NCBI RefSeq assembly: GCF_020509005.1 | Contig: NC_063013.1 | Span: forward strand, 6,758,001 to 6,822,000 | Direction of reading: 5' to 3' | From: Fulvia fulva | Lineage: Eukaryota > Ascomycota > Dothideomycetes > Mycosphaerellales > Mycosphaerellaceae | DNA length: 64,000 bases | Shown here: piece by piece, positions 22,162 through 32,662 of the stretch | Layout of the letters: the number at the start of each line of letters is the position of its first letter | Position numbering within the stretch: position 1 is the stretch's first letter | Notes under the pieces: generated by a model | Databases searched by the model: none | Told to the model about the DNA's origin: nothing | The model's input: only the letters and a program-made list of their open reading frames with translations | Position numbers and translations under genes: made by a program

Positions 22162-23264
22162 ATGGTCCAAGCCATAGCGACAGCAGCAGCACTGCTACTC
22201 CTCGCATCAACAGCATCAGCATCTCCACGAACCAGACGAGCCACTCTCCCAGACCTCAACCCCGTCATCGCAACCGACGTACCACTCCCATCCCCTCCCC
22301 AAACACCCCACCCACCACCCCTAAAACTAACACCACCTCCCAGTTCCCCGACCCCTCCATCATCCGCGTAAACACCACCTGGTACGCCTTCGCCTCCCAA
22401 TCCGCCTTCGACTTTAAAAATATCAAAGTCCAACTCGCCACCTCCCCCGACTTCCAAACCTGGTCCCTCTCCCCCCTCGACGCCCTCAGCGCCGCCCTGC
22501 CCCCCTGGGTCGATGCCCCCGCTGGCGGAACTTGGGCACCCTCCGTGAGTCGCCGGCAAGATGGGAAGTTTCTAATGTACTACTCCGCCGTAACCAACAC
22601 AGGCGGCGGTGGTCGCTTCCATTGTGTCGGCGCCGCTGTGGCGGATGAGGTCATGGGGCCGTATGAGAGTAATTCTGATGAGCCATTCGCGTGTCCCGTC
22701 GAGAAGGGCGGCGCCCTCGACGCCTCGGCTTTCATCGACCCGGTGGATGGAGGGAACTATGTCCTCTACAAAATCGACGCAAACGCCCTCGGACACGGCG
22801 GGACGTGCGGCAACACCGTCCCGCCCATCCTCAGCACGCCGATCATGATTCAGCGCGTCGACGCCTCCGATGGAGTCACCAAGATAGGAGACCCTGTGGA
22901 AATTCTAACGAATACGGACCTCGACGGACCGCTCGTTGAGGCACCGTATATGACTCGCACGAAAGAGGGGTTGTATGTGTTGTTCTTTAGCAGTAATTGC
23001 TGGACGACGGAATTGTATGATGTGAGTTATGCGGTTAGTGAGAGTCCGTTGGGGCCGTTTAGGAAGACGATGGTGCCGCTGGCTGTGACGGGGACGAGGG
23101 GGATGATTGGGCCTGGGGGTGCGAGTGTGGCGGGTGATGGTGAGGGTGGGGATGAGGGGTATTTTGCGTTGCATGGGTATGCGAGGAGGGATGATGTTGG
23201 GGGAAGGAGGGCGATGTTTGTGGGGAGGGTGGGGTATGGGGATGGGGGTGTTGAGTGGGTGTAG
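22162..23264 (+). CDS. Secreted glycoside hydrolase, family 43
   Basis: The signal peptide (MVQAIATAAALLLLASTASA) starts at 22162 in one frame. A 65-bp intron (22279-22343; GTACCA donor, CTAACACC branch, CCCAG acceptor) switches to the main frame, giving 346 codons (345 residues). GH43 enzymes are five-bladed propellers that cut arabinan or xylan side chains. The expected acids are visible: Asp in FPDPSIIRV near the mature N-terminus, Asp in DASAFIDP mid-protein, and Glu in LVEAPYM. Base use is extraordinary: the first third is very C-rich on the coding strand and the last third very G-rich, switching near 22570-22640. Starting the frame at 22152 without the intron would lose the signal peptide. 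Confidence 0.85.
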
Positions 23265-23514
23265 ATCGGACTTGCAAGCGACGGGCTTGACTACGACAGA
23301 ACGTGTAGAATGCAAGGATTCGACTTCTGTTTTGCGGCGATTACGGTTACAGCACCTACACTATACATACCATACCTACTTTTGTGTCTCCCCGCTGGGC
23401 GTGCGCGATATCATGCGCGCAGCCGTGGTATCATACCAATCCCTTCCCACTAACGCCGAGCATGCACTCGTACCATCATATCAGACCACCGTGTCAGACG
23501 ACGGCCTCGCCGGA

Positions 23515-26463
23515 CTATCTAAGCATGACACTCTGTAGTGCTGCTCTGCCTTGGTCGTCAAGTTTGCCTTGGACGAACTGGCCGATCCTGCCATTGTGTC
23601 TCTGGTCCGCCTCTTTCAGTGTTGTGCCGACCCATGCCTTGACATCCTGGACTTCTGGCCACGGGTCGGAAGCTGGGCGCTTGCATGCGTTGAGTTGCGT
23701 GAATGCGGCACCGAATCCGAGCTCGTCAACATCGCGATCCTCGATCGTATCGTCGGCTGCTTGTGGCAATGGCGGGTTGATAAGGAGCTTGAGGAGTGCT
23801 TCGCAAGTGATCGTCCATCCGCGCTTGGCATAGCGGTCGACAAATGCCTGGCTGTCTGCAAGGGTGCGGGTAAGCGATATGCAGGCCGTCTTGCGATCAA
23901 AAGGTCGGCTGAGCTTTTGTGTATCTGGAAGGATGATGGTGGTGTAAATGGGTGTGAAGACGTTGGCCTGGACTTTGTCGGCAACAGCGATGAAGAAGTC
24001 GGCTCCAAGGCCCTTATCGACCAGTGCTGATACTAGGTGGTAGAACCGCACGAAGCGAATAGTGAAGTTCTCCGTCTTCGAGTTCGATAACCGGTGGAAC
24101 ATGAGCTGCAGTATCGATTGCCAGTAGTTCTCGAGAGCAGTGACCGAAAAGCTGCGGACGATCGCCTCAATCAGATCCATCGCATGAGTCTCGTATGCTT
24201 TGCTGCTCACAAGCTTCTGGAAGATAACGAGAAGAGCCTCCGTCTGGTTTGCGGCGGCTATCTGCTCAGCGCCGCGAGGGATGATCTCGACTAGCAGGCG
24301 GGTCAGAGCTGGTACATTGCCTCTGCTGTCCCACATTGTAGGCACGAGGATCGGTTGCACCAGTCGCTGAAAGTTGCTCGACAGCTGACCCGAAGGGTTT
24401 GTGGCCACCATGAGTGCGTATAGCTGGAAGATGTAAGGCGAGAACTCTTCGACCTGGCCTTGGAGCACTTCCATAAAGGTAGGGAACAGACTCGATTCGA
24501 TCTTCTCTGGTTGGGTGGGTCCAGCAAACCTGATCAGCGCGCCCAACGACTCGAAGTGGTAGTAGCAGAAGCCTGGATTCGAGGGATTGTGGCGAATGAC
24601 TTTGGTGATGTTGACGAGGTTTGTGAGTACCAGGTCGACGATATCCACCATTGCCTCTCGAATGACGATGAGCACTCGCATGACACACTTCATCAGGAAT
24701 TCATTCTCTTGCACCTTTTCAGGCTTTGCATCCTTGGTAACCAGTTTGAAGAGGTGCTGCAGTAGATCCTTTGCTAGTGGAATTATGCTCTCGCGTGGAA
24801 TGATGGGCTGTCGCTGTTCGTCCGTGAGATACAAGGCTCGGTCAACGGCGATTGCTGCATAGGTGTAGACAACGTAGTTCGAAGAGTTGAGATGCTGCAC
24901 AAGCAACGGAAAGGCCGCTTGCCATTGATCTGCCGAGAGTATGCTTCGGAACAAGTACAAGTACTTGATCGCATCGACCTTGAGCAATGCTTCGGCGTTC
25001 GGGTTGGTCAGATCCTCTGCAACATTCTTCTGGAAGAAATCAATCACGCTGACGTAGGGATTTACACTCAGAATGCCCTTTGCCGCGGTCGCTGTTCCCT
25101 TTGCAGCGATGGCAGAGAAGAGATGCACGGCAGTATCCTTGGCCTTCCAGTTTGCGCTCTGGTCTTTCCTGTACTCGCCCAAGAAGTGATCGACGTAGCG
25201 AGTAACCACCTCAGTCACTGGCTTCTCGAACGCCTCCATCAGCTTTCGTAGGAAGTTAGTGGCTGCTCGTCGTCGCGTGTCATCGTCGGAGCCTTCCAGA
25301 TCTCGTCGAATGTACTCGATCGGTTCATCCTCGAAAGTTTCAATGTCTGATTCTCTTAGTGACAAGTTTGGTATCACAACTTTTTCTGTGACCTGTCCAA
25401 GCACTTCCGGGCTGTTGAAGTTCTGTGCATGCTCTTGAATGCCCGCAATTGTGGTCAAGAACTCCAAAGCTCTGCTGACCACCAAATCGTTGTTGGCTTC
25501 TGGGCCCAGTGTAGTGAGCAGATTCCATGATGTTCCAATGAACTGTGTGATATACTGCTTGAACTCCTCATCGTACTTCCGAGTGTAGAGGACCAGCACC
25601 CTGAAGACGTCTGCTCTTACTTGCTCCCGCGGGCCTGGTTCAGCCTCGTCGCCGGTATCCAGCGCAGGGTTTTCGTACGTAAGGTATTTGTGGAGTAATG
25701 TCGAGATGACGCCGAGTGAGTCCTCGAATTGTGGTGGCATGTCGTGCGTTGAAAGATCGTACATGAGCTTGATGATCAAATCGAGTGTCGAGAAGTGTGC
25801 CTGGAGCTCTACTGGATTGTTCTCGTTCTCGGTGATTTGACGATCGGTGTTCTCCCATAGCTGTAGGAATGGTCCTGCAAACTTCGACAGTACGTGGTTG
25901 ATCTCGGTGTACAGCTCATCGGATCGATATAAAGGCTCCCATCTCTTGAAGATCGAATGTGCCACTTGCAATACACCATTGTTGACGTTTGCGTTGTCCG
26001 GGGTCAGTCGTGAAACAAGATCGTCGACCAAAGTGTCCCACCTCTCCCAGAAGTCGCTGTCTGCAATGACGCTGATAGCATCACCGAGTTGCGCCTGCAG
26101 GGCTGAAGGGACCTTGACCATCAAGCCGATCAGCTCGCTCTTGATGGTGGAGACCTCGTTCGCGGGGAGTTGGTGCTCGCCATCCTCGTTCGTCCAGTTC
26201 CGCCGCACGAAGTTCTTGAAGAATAATGCGCTTGCGAGTCGAGTGTTGATGGGGAAAGACTCTGCGGCGACGATCTGGAGGAGAGCGAGCGAGAATCCGG
26301 GCTTGGCCTCTGCGCTCTTCAACGACTGTTCAGCTAGAGCGTGTGTCAGTACTTTGGTGTTCCTATCCCACATCCGCACATTGTTGGTCTTACCCTGCTT
26401 GTTCTGTCTGGGGTCCAAGCTGGCCGCGAGGAGGTTCGCCACCGACTGCAGATCGACAGACAT
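23515..26463 (-). CDS. CSE1: Exportin-2, importin-alpha re-exporter
   Basis: Exons 26463-26394 and 26333-23515. The 60-bp intron is a multiple of three with no stop, so the unspliced frame stays open at 982 codons. Splicing restores the conserved helix AEQSLKSAEAKPGFSLALL and leaves 962 residues, the usual CSE1/CAS length. The protein is a chain of HEAT repeats. Landmarks include INTRLASALFFKNFVRRNW near the start, a segment with FLMKCVMRVLIVIRE, and NPSNPGFCYYHFESLGALI. CSE1 returns importin-alpha from nucleus to cytoplasm with RanGTP. It is essential in yeast. It is divergent from the large ATPase gene starting at 26988. Confidence 0.95.
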   Translation of the reverse strand: MSVDLQSVANLLAASLDPRQNKQGKTNNVRMWDRNTKVLTHALAEQSLKSAEAKPGFSLALLQIVAAESFPINTRLASALFFKNFVRRNWTNEDGEHQLPANEVSTIKSELIGLMVKVPSALQAQLGDAISVIADSDFWERWDTLVDDLVSRLTPDNANVNNGVLQVAHSIFKRWEPLYRSDELYTEINHVLSKFAGPFLQLWENTDRQITENENNPVELQAHFSTLDLIIKLMYDLSTHDMPPQFEDSLGVISTLLHKYLTYENPALDTGDEAEPGPREQVRADVFRVLVLYTRKYDEEFKQYITQFIGTSWNLLTTLGPEANNDLVVSRALEFLTTIAGIQEHAQNFNSPEVLGQVTEKVVIPNLSLRESDIETFEDEPIEYIRRDLEGSDDDTRRRAATNFLRKLMEAFEKPVTEVVTRYVDHFLGEYRKDQSANWKAKDTAVHLFSAIAAKGTATAAKGILSVNPYVSVIDFFQKNVAEDLTNPNAEALLKVDAIKYLYLFRSILSADQWQAAFPLLVQHLNSSNYVVYTYAAIAVDRALYLTDEQRQPIIPRESIIPLAKDLLQHLFKLVTKDAKPEKVQENEFLMKCVMRVLIVIREAMVDIVDLVLTNLVNITKVIRHNPSNPGFCYYHFESLGALIRFAGPTQPEKIESSLFPTFMEVLQGQVEEFSPYIFQLYALMVATNPSGQLSSNFQRLVQPILVPTMWDSRGNVPALTRLLVEIIPRGAEQIAAANQTEALLVIFQKLVSSKAYETHAMDLIEAIVRSFSVTALENYWQSILQLMFHRLSNSKTENFTIRFVRFYHLVSALVDKGLGADFFIAVADKVQANVFTPIYTTIILPDTQKLSRPFDRKTACISLTRTLADSQAFVDRYAKRGWTITCEALLKLLINPPLPQAADDTIEDRDVDELGFGAAFTQLNACKRPASDPWPEVQDVKAWVGTTLKEADQRHNGRIGQFVQGKLDDQGRAALQSVMLR

Positions 26464-26987
26464 GTCGCTGATCTCGACAGTGTGTGTGGGTAAGAAAGAG
26501 TGGTGAAGATGGAAAGAAACGTGATGGTCGTCGTCAGGTCAAACAGAACCGAAGAAACAGAGAGCTTGGGCCCAAAGATAGACTTTGAGGCTCAGCCCGC
26601 CTGCAGGGATGCTGCCTGTAAGAACGCGAACCCTGGATCTGGATCTGGTGTGTTGACAAGTGAAGTCATCGAGGGTGAATTGATGTTTTGTGTACTCAGG
26701 CACACCACCATCTGTACACTATTGTATATGATAGCGCGATCTTGTGACCTATCCTTTGACGTTCGCTGTCGTTGCCACATCGCTCTTCCCCATAGCATAG
26801 TTGTACACCTGGAACCTTCTTTCACACGGACTTATCCCACTACACCCGCTGCACTACGCCCCCCTCGAGTCTCAAAGTGTTCACTGAGGGCAGCCGATGC
26901 TTCCTACAGCCTTCACGGCAGCCTCACCAAACATGATATAACGTGCGCATACACACATACTGCTGCACAACTTACACAGCAGTCGCC
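26464..26987. promoter_or_regulatory. Divergent promoter region between CSE1 and the sacsin-like gene
   Basis: About 520 bp between two divergent start codons. No gene inside is convincing. It probably carries both promoters. Confidence 0.4.
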
Positions 26988-29900
26988 ATGGCGGCGTCAC
27001 AGAATCTTGCCCGGCTGCGCGAGCAGACCATGGGCAGTCTCGAAGACGAGGAAGCTGTAACAGTCAACACGCGAGCACTGATCGATAAAGTGCTGGCACG
27101 ATACTCCGGCGAATGGACGACTTTACGAGAACTCATCCAGAATGCTGCCGACGCGCAGGCCTCCAAGGTTACGATTCGATTCGAAACACTCCCTTCAGCC
27201 ACAGTACCATTACCACAGACGCAAGACCCGAGCGAACTCCTGAAGCATACTCTCCTCCACCACAGCCTCAACACGCTCATGGTATCGAACGATGGCGAAC
27301 TATTCCAAGAGACGGACTGGCAACGCCTCAAGCGCATTGCAGAGGGCAACCCTGACGAGACAAAGATTGGTGCCTTCGGTGTGGGCTTCTATTCGGTCTT
27401 CGCCGATTGCGAGAGTCCATTCGTGAGCTCAGGCGATCAGTCGATGGCCTTCTACTGGAAGAAGGACAGCTTGTTTACCAGGCGGGGGAAGATGACAGAG
27501 GCACAGAAAGGCACTACCTTCTTGCTGGACTACAGGAACCAGACTACGCCCGTTCCCCAGCTCCTGAGCCTATGCCAGTTCTTGGCTACAAGCTTGACTT
27601 TCGTTGGTCTGCAGAACATTGAGCTATGGCTAGACGATTGGAACGTGTTGAACTTGTCAAAGAAGATGGCCCCCGGTGCTCAGGTTAAGATCCCTAAGGA
27701 GGTCAAGCCACAGACCCAAGGTGGACTCATGAAGATCGTGGACGTGGAATACCAGAATGCTCAGATCGATGCGAAATGGATGAACGTGGTCGGCTGGAAT
27801 CGAACATCGCAAGCTACCTCAACCCAAGCCTTAGCAGCGCAGTCTCAGACTGACGTGGGCGGACTCAGCTTGAGGAGCTTCTTTGGTAAGTTTACAGGAG
27901 CATCGGCTACGAACACAGTGAGGCAGAAAGCGCAGAAGGAGGAGGAAGTGCTACAGCAGGCCATTTTGGAAGATCTTGCCGGATGCAGCCAGTCTACAGT
28001 CTTCGTCCGCATGAGTACGGTCAATGTACAGACCTACGTCAGCAAGCAGCTGGCTACTGAGCTCGAGCGTGCAACCAAGAAGCCGCCTCCAAAGCACACC
28101 CGTATCTCAATCTTGACATCCTCCTTCGACGAGACGACAGCGTCGTCAAGCACTTCGTCCGGAAGTTCCGCGATAAAGGCTGGTGAGATATTCGCGTCTG
28201 TACAGCCAACGAAAAACGGCAAGATTTTCATCGGCTTTCCGACTGCACAAACTACCGGCCTCCTGGCACACATATCTGCGCCTTCTGTGATCCCAACGGT
28301 GGAACGCGAAAGCATCGACCTGAATGCACGTTATGTTCGAGACTGGAACATCGAAATGCTACGAGTCGCTGGTATCGCGTGCCGTATAGCATACACTGGC
28401 GAGATGGCAGAACTCAAAAACAGGCTAGATCGAACAGCAGCAGGTAACGGGCGTAAGAAGATTGCGAAGGAAGACGTGGATGCTGTGATGACGGCAGCTG
28501 TTCACACATACAAGCAGTACAGCTTCGCGGAGTCAACGCCAGCTATGAAGGTCGGGCATTATATTGAGGAGGCATTCTGGACGTGCACAAAAGACGGCAG
28601 TATCGATGTTCTGTCCACGCGGGGAGTGCTCTCCAGCTCACAGGTCCGCGTTGCTACGGAGGATCTCAGCTTCGTAGACGGCATACCGGTGGTGCCAGAC
28701 GAGCTGATGGACAAAGCTTTGGCATTTATCAGCAAGCTGCGAGATTATGGCTTGCTGTCGGATATCACCACAAAAGACATCAAAGCAGAGCTCGAACGGC
28801 AGGCGCTGTCCGAGAAGCAGGTTACCGAGCTGATCAAATGGGCATGTGAGAAGGTATCGCAGCAAGAGATGGACGCGGGCGGTGTGCAATTGCTCTTCGA
28901 TGGCACTGTAGCCAGCGTTAGCGAGGAGTTTCTGCCCACTTCTCCCAGTCCTGTCATACAGCTCGGCTCCATCGAGACGTATATCAACAGCGCAAGGATA
29001 CCTGTGGACCTGCCATCACCGCCAACGACGATTTTGTTCCGTTTGACGAAGGGCGTGACACCAGGTCAGCTATCTTCATTAGGCTGGGACGAGCTGCAAA
29101 TCGTACCTTGGCTACGGTGGATCGTGGAGAGCAATGGTCAAGGGTTTCCAGCAGGCCAGAGCCTCACGACTTCGGCAGCTATTGCGTCTCAGGTCCTCCC
29201 AGTGGTGTCCAGGTCCTGGGATGGGTTGTCACAATCTTCGAAGCAGACGGTGCAGGATCTGCTCACGCCACGTACAGTCATACCCACTAAGCTCGGAATG
29301 AAGAAACCACCGCAAGCATACTTCGGTAATGTACGACTCTTTGATGATCTGCCCACCATCACTGGCCTGCAGGGTACGAAAGAGAAGTTCCTATCTTCGC
29401 TTGGCGTGCGCAAGACGGTAGAGCTTACCGTGGTGTTCGATCGACTTATGGCCAAGTCTATAACTCCTTCAGCGACTGAAGAGGGCAAGTGGAGTCATGT
29501 CGATCTGGTGAAGTACCTCGTTAGTGTCAAAGACGATATCCCTAAGGAGGATATGCAACGGCTGCGACAAACAACCATCTGCCCAGCGGAGACACAGTCC
29601 GGCGACCAATCCGACAAAGGAAAATTATATCGTTTGGCGGACCTCTACGAGCCTAACGACGCCATCCGGAAACTTGGCCTTCCAATTCTACAGTGGCAAG
29701 GTCAATTCCGTGCAAACACGCCGGAAGGCCGCTTCCTAAGAGTGCTTGGCCTTCAGCCATATCCTACCGTCCCAGTTTTGGTTGACATCCTATCGAGAGC
29801 GCCCATGAACAGCGAACTCCAACAGAGCGCTGTTAATTATTGGATCATGAATGCTTTCCACCACGACTATCACAAATTCCCAGTCGGGGAAATCGACAAG

Positions 29901-32216
29901 GCCTTCCTGCCTGTTATGCCTTTCGCTGGCGAAAGCTCTAATAAGGTAGCCAAGCCCAGGCAGTGCTATGCCAATCCTAGAGCCGGAGTATTGAGGTTCT
30001 ATACATTACGCGAAGACTTGCAGCCACATCACACGCTCTTCGGTGTAGCCATGGACCCACCGATCGACACCGCTGCCGAACGTTTGCTCAAGGCACCTCC
30101 AGCGAGTTTCGGATCCGCACAAACTCTCTTCAGCTACTTCGCGGGTCGATTACAAGAGATCGGACCAAGTGGGAATCTTGCTGAACGGATAGGCAATTCA
30201 CCGATAGTGCCTATCGTGACCGGCAGTGCCAAGGCATCGACTGTTCGCTACGTCACTCCACGAGCGTGTTTCCTCGGCGATAGTCAATCTTACGGCGACA
30301 TCTTCGACTTTGTTGACTTTGGTCATGAAGCCAACACGTTGCTGCTCCGAGTCGGATCGAAGCACGAGCCTAGTGCTGTCGAAATTGCTGGTATGCTCGT
30401 ACGGCAACCTACTAGGTTGCTCGAGACGCTCGGGCAAGAGAAGTACCTCCAGCTTCTGCGCAAGATAGCTGAGAGTGCGGCAGCTCTGAAGAAAGATAAG
30501 ATCCTATGGCAGAAGCTCAAGGCAGCTCCATGTCTGCTTGCTGAGAGACAGGTCGCGGCTAATGGCAGCTTTGAGAAGCCAGACTACGACGATGATGACG
30601 ACGCGAAGATCCTGGAATACTCTCTGGCCAGAGCGCCGGAGATGGTGATCGTTGATGACTTCCAGACATACAGGCTTTTCTCTGCCACTCTAATGACATG
30701 TCCACAGGACGAAGCGTTGGAGAATCTGTACTTGGCGCTGGAGACACCACTGCTCAGCAAACTGTCGGACAACGACCAGCGGATGGGACAGCTTCTAAAC
30801 GATCAATCGGCGGCTTCGAAGTTGCATAAGCTACTAGTCGAACGCTGCAGACTATTCTTACACGACCATCCGTCAGACTCTGTTCGGCACGATGCAAAGT
30901 GGCTGGAGCAGAACATGACTGTGAAGGTGACGGAATTTCTGCAAACTACGCATCAGCTGAAGGGCTACAAGATGTCGTTTGTCGAGAAGAAGACCGCACT
31001 TCTCCATCGAGATACCAAGAAGGATGCAACGCTCTACGTGACTGGCCGCTTCGACCTGTACGAAGTCAGCAAAGCGATAATGGCGGTATTGCTGAAACGA
31101 CCAAGGCAACAAGACCTGCTCGCCCTCGAGACGATTCTCGAGAGTGATCTTGGTAGACTCAAGAGGAAAGGCTACAATGTTGACCGCATTTTGAGGGCCA
31201 AGGCAGCAGAGTCACGTCTTGCTGAATCTGAAAGGCGGAAACGAGACGAGGAGCAGAAGCGTGCACAAGAAGCCGAAGCGGCATCAATGCCAATGCCGTC
31301 GCAAGCACTTGTTGCGCGTAACAATCCAAATGCATCACCTCAGCCAGACGCGTCAACGCAACAAGCAACGCCAGAAAAGACACTGTCCATGCCTGGTTCA
31401 TTCGACTCACCCGAAGCTCGGCCCGCCTCTCGTGGCAAGAAGAGCGCTGGTGGCCTGTTCAGCAGTATAAGGAACCAGCTGGGCATGAGCTCCAGCGGAC
31501 AAGCCGCACAGCAAATGCAAAGCTTGCTAGGGCAGAATGGCTCCAGTGCTCCGCCTCCGTATAGCCCACAGGATCCGAGCAAGAGCATCGTCACACCCGG
31601 CACTGAGCGAGTCACTTCACCTCAGGATCTGCAAGCGAACCTTCAGTCCGCGATCAAGTCCACCCGCGAATACAATGACTCCTCGCTCTTCTCCACACCT
31701 GACACCAAGCAGATCAAGGAGTCTCCATCCTATTGCGACAGCAAACCTGGGCATGATATTGTCTACATCACGGATACCAGCAATAGCCTGAAGCTCTACC
31801 TCTCCCGCTCCCACGCTGACCCTCGCGCTTTCGTACAAGCCCACGAGCAACCTCTCGTCCAGTTCGCCGCGGTCCTGATAGCGGTCGCACAGATCTTCGA
31901 CCTAAGACCTCAGACCATCAACATCTACCACGACGAGGCTGGAGCGAGTATCGCATTCAACAGTAATGGGAGTATCTTCTGCAACCTGAGGTATTTCATG
32001 CAGTTGCACATGGGCCAGATGCCGACGTCAGAGGGCAAACAAGATGCGATGGCGTATTGGTTCGTCACCCTGTGTCATGAGTTGGCGCACAATTTGGTGA
32101 GCCAGCACGACTCGCAGCATTCTTACTATACCGAGAGCTTTATGGCGCATTACTTTAGACGTATGATGTGGTTGGCTGGACAGGTCAATGCACAGGATCG
32201 GAGTTCGTCTGGCTAG
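26988..32216 (+). CDS. Sacsin-like HSP90-type ATPase with C-terminal zincin-like motif
   Basis: A 1,742-codon intronless frame. I chose the ATG at 26988 (good context, GTCGCCATGG) over the one at 26943. The N-terminus is a GHKL/HSP90-fold ATPase: N-box LRELIQNAADA, SNDGELF, and GAFGVGFYSVF, much like HSP90's GQFGVGFYS lid segment. This layout matches the sacsin-type fungal proteins of about 1,700 residues that I remember under the label DUF3684. Residues near 1440-1610 are low-complexity (a charged helix ESERRKRDEEQKRAQEAEA, then Ser/Pro/Gln-rich). The last ~150 residues end with LCHELAHNLVSQHDSQH, a HExxH with a third His at metzincin spacing, followed by YTESFMAHYF. Human sacsin is a chaperone-like protein. 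The role here is unknown; a chaperone coupled to a peptidase is inference. Confidence 0.85.
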   Translation: MAASQNLARLREQTMGSLEDEEAVTVNTRALIDKVLARYSGEWTTLRELIQNAADAQASKVTIRFETLPSATVPLPQTQDPSELLKHTLLHHSLNTLMVSNDGELFQETDWQRLKRIAEGNPDETKIGAFGVGFYSVFADCESPFVSSGDQSMAFYWKKDSLFTRRGKMTEAQKGTTFLLDYRNQTTPVPQLLSLCQFLATSLTFVGLQNIELWLDDWNVLNLSKKMAPGAQVKIPKEVKPQTQGGLMKIVDVEYQNAQIDAKWMNVVGWNRTSQATSTQALAAQSQTDVGGLSLRSFFGKFTGASATNTVRQKAQKEEEVLQQAILEDLAGCSQSTVFVRMSTVNVQTYVSKQLATELERATKKPPPKHTRISILTSSFDETTASSSTSSGSSAIKAGEIFASVQPTKNGKIFIGFPTAQTTGLLAHISAPSVIPTVERESIDLNARYVRDWNIEMLRVAGIACRIAYTGEMAELKNRLDRTAAGNGRKKIAKEDVDAVMTAAVHTYKQYSFAESTPAMKVGHYIEEAFWTCTKDGSIDVLSTRGVLSSSQVRVATEDLSFVDGIPVVPDELMDKALAFISKLRDYGLLSDITTKDIKAELERQALSEKQVTELIKWACEKVSQQEMDAGGVQLLFDGTVASVSEEFLPTSPSPVIQLGSIETYINSARIPVDLPSPPTTILFRLTKGVTPGQLSSLGWDELQIVPWLRWIVESNGQGFPAGQSLTTSAAIASQVLPVVSRSWDGLSQSSKQTVQDLLTPRTVIPTKLGMKKPPQAYFGNVRLFDDLPTITGLQGTKEKFLSSLGVRKTVELTVVFDRLMAKSITPSATEEGKWSHVDLVKYLVSVKDDIPKEDMQRLRQTTICPAETQSGDQSDKGKLYRLADLYEPNDAIRKLGLPILQWQGQFRANTPEGRFLRVLGLQPYPTVPVLVDILSRAPMNSELQQSAVNYWIMNAFHHDYHKFPVGEIDKAFLPVMPFAGESSNKVAKPRQCYANPRAGVLRFYTLREDLQPHHTLFGVAMDPPIDTAAERLLKAPPASFGSAQTLFSYFAGRLQEIGPSGNLAERIGNSPIVPIVTGSAKASTVRYVTPRACFLGDSQSYGDIFDFVDFGHEANTLLLRVGSKHEPSAVEIAGMLVRQPTRLLETLGQEKYLQLLRKIAESAAALKKDKILWQKLKAAPCLLAERQVAANGSFEKPDYDDDDDAKILEYSLARAPEMVIVDDFQTYRLFSATLMTCPQDEALENLYLALETPLLSKLSDNDQRMGQLLNDQSAASKLHKLLVERCRLFLHDHPSDSVRHDAKWLEQNMTVKVTEFLQTTHQLKGYKMSFVEKKTALLHRDTKKDATLYVTGRFDLYEVSKAIMAVLLKRPRQQDLLALETILESDLGRLKRKGYNVDRILRAKAAESRLAESERRKRDEEQKRAQEAEAASMPMPSQALVARNNPNASPQPDASTQQATPEKTLSMPGSFDSPEARPASRGKKSAGGLFSSIRNQLGMSSSGQAAQQMQSLLGQNGSSAPPPYSPQDPSKSIVTPGTERVTSPQDLQANLQSAIKSTREYNDSSLFSTPDTKQIKESPSYCDSKPGHDIVYITDTSNSLKLYLSRSHADPRAFVQAHEQPLVQFAAVLIAVAQIFDLRPQTINIYHDEAGASIAFNSNGSIFCNLRYFMQLHMGQMPTSEGKQDAMAYWFVTLCHELAHNLVSQHDSQHSYYTESFMAHYFRRMMWLAGQVNAQDRSSSG

Positions 32217-32246
32217 GAGCCTGAAGCACGCGCACAGGGACGGACA

Positions 32247-32450
32247 ATGAGTGAGGGTGGTGTGGAGCGAGCGGAGGAAGTGGAGGAAGTGGATGAGTCG
32301 CCGCATGTTACGTTCGATATCGACAGGCAGTCTCTCCGGCGTCGTTCGATGATGCGGAGAGCGGGCACGAAGCTCAAGAGCAAGTCGAGGAGAATCGCTC
32401 TGCCGAGACGATGGACGAACAGGGCTGATTCTGAGCTTGTAGATGGTTGA
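32247..32450 (+). CDS. Possible small basic protein
   Basis: A 67-codon frame 30 bp after the sacsin-like stop: an acidic start (VERAEEVEEVDE) and a basic second half (LRRRSMMRRAGTKLKSKSRR). It could be a small gene, a C-terminal exon of the preceding gene, or a chance frame in its 3' UTR. No family recognised. Confidence 0.22.
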   Translation: MSEGGVERAEEVEEVDESPHVTFDIDRQSLRRRSMMRRAGTKLKSKSRRIALPRRWTNRADSELVDG

Positions 32451-32662
32451 GAAGGTAGGGGAAGGTAGGATGTGGGAAGGGGGGCGGGGTTAGATAGATG
32501 GGTTCCTGAGGCGTTGGTGGGCAGAGCATTGGTATGGCGTTGTTAATGTTTGCGCTTGTAGATGTAGATACCCTGAGACGAAACCTCATTCATGACCGTC
32601 AATTCGATTGACGATGGTCCAAAATATACTCTCTTCTTGAGGAAGACGAGTCACTACAAGCA

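Noticed and set aside
23059..23277. A His/Pro-rich minus-strand frame opposite GH43
   Set aside because: It mirrors the extreme G-rich 3' codons of the GH43 gene.
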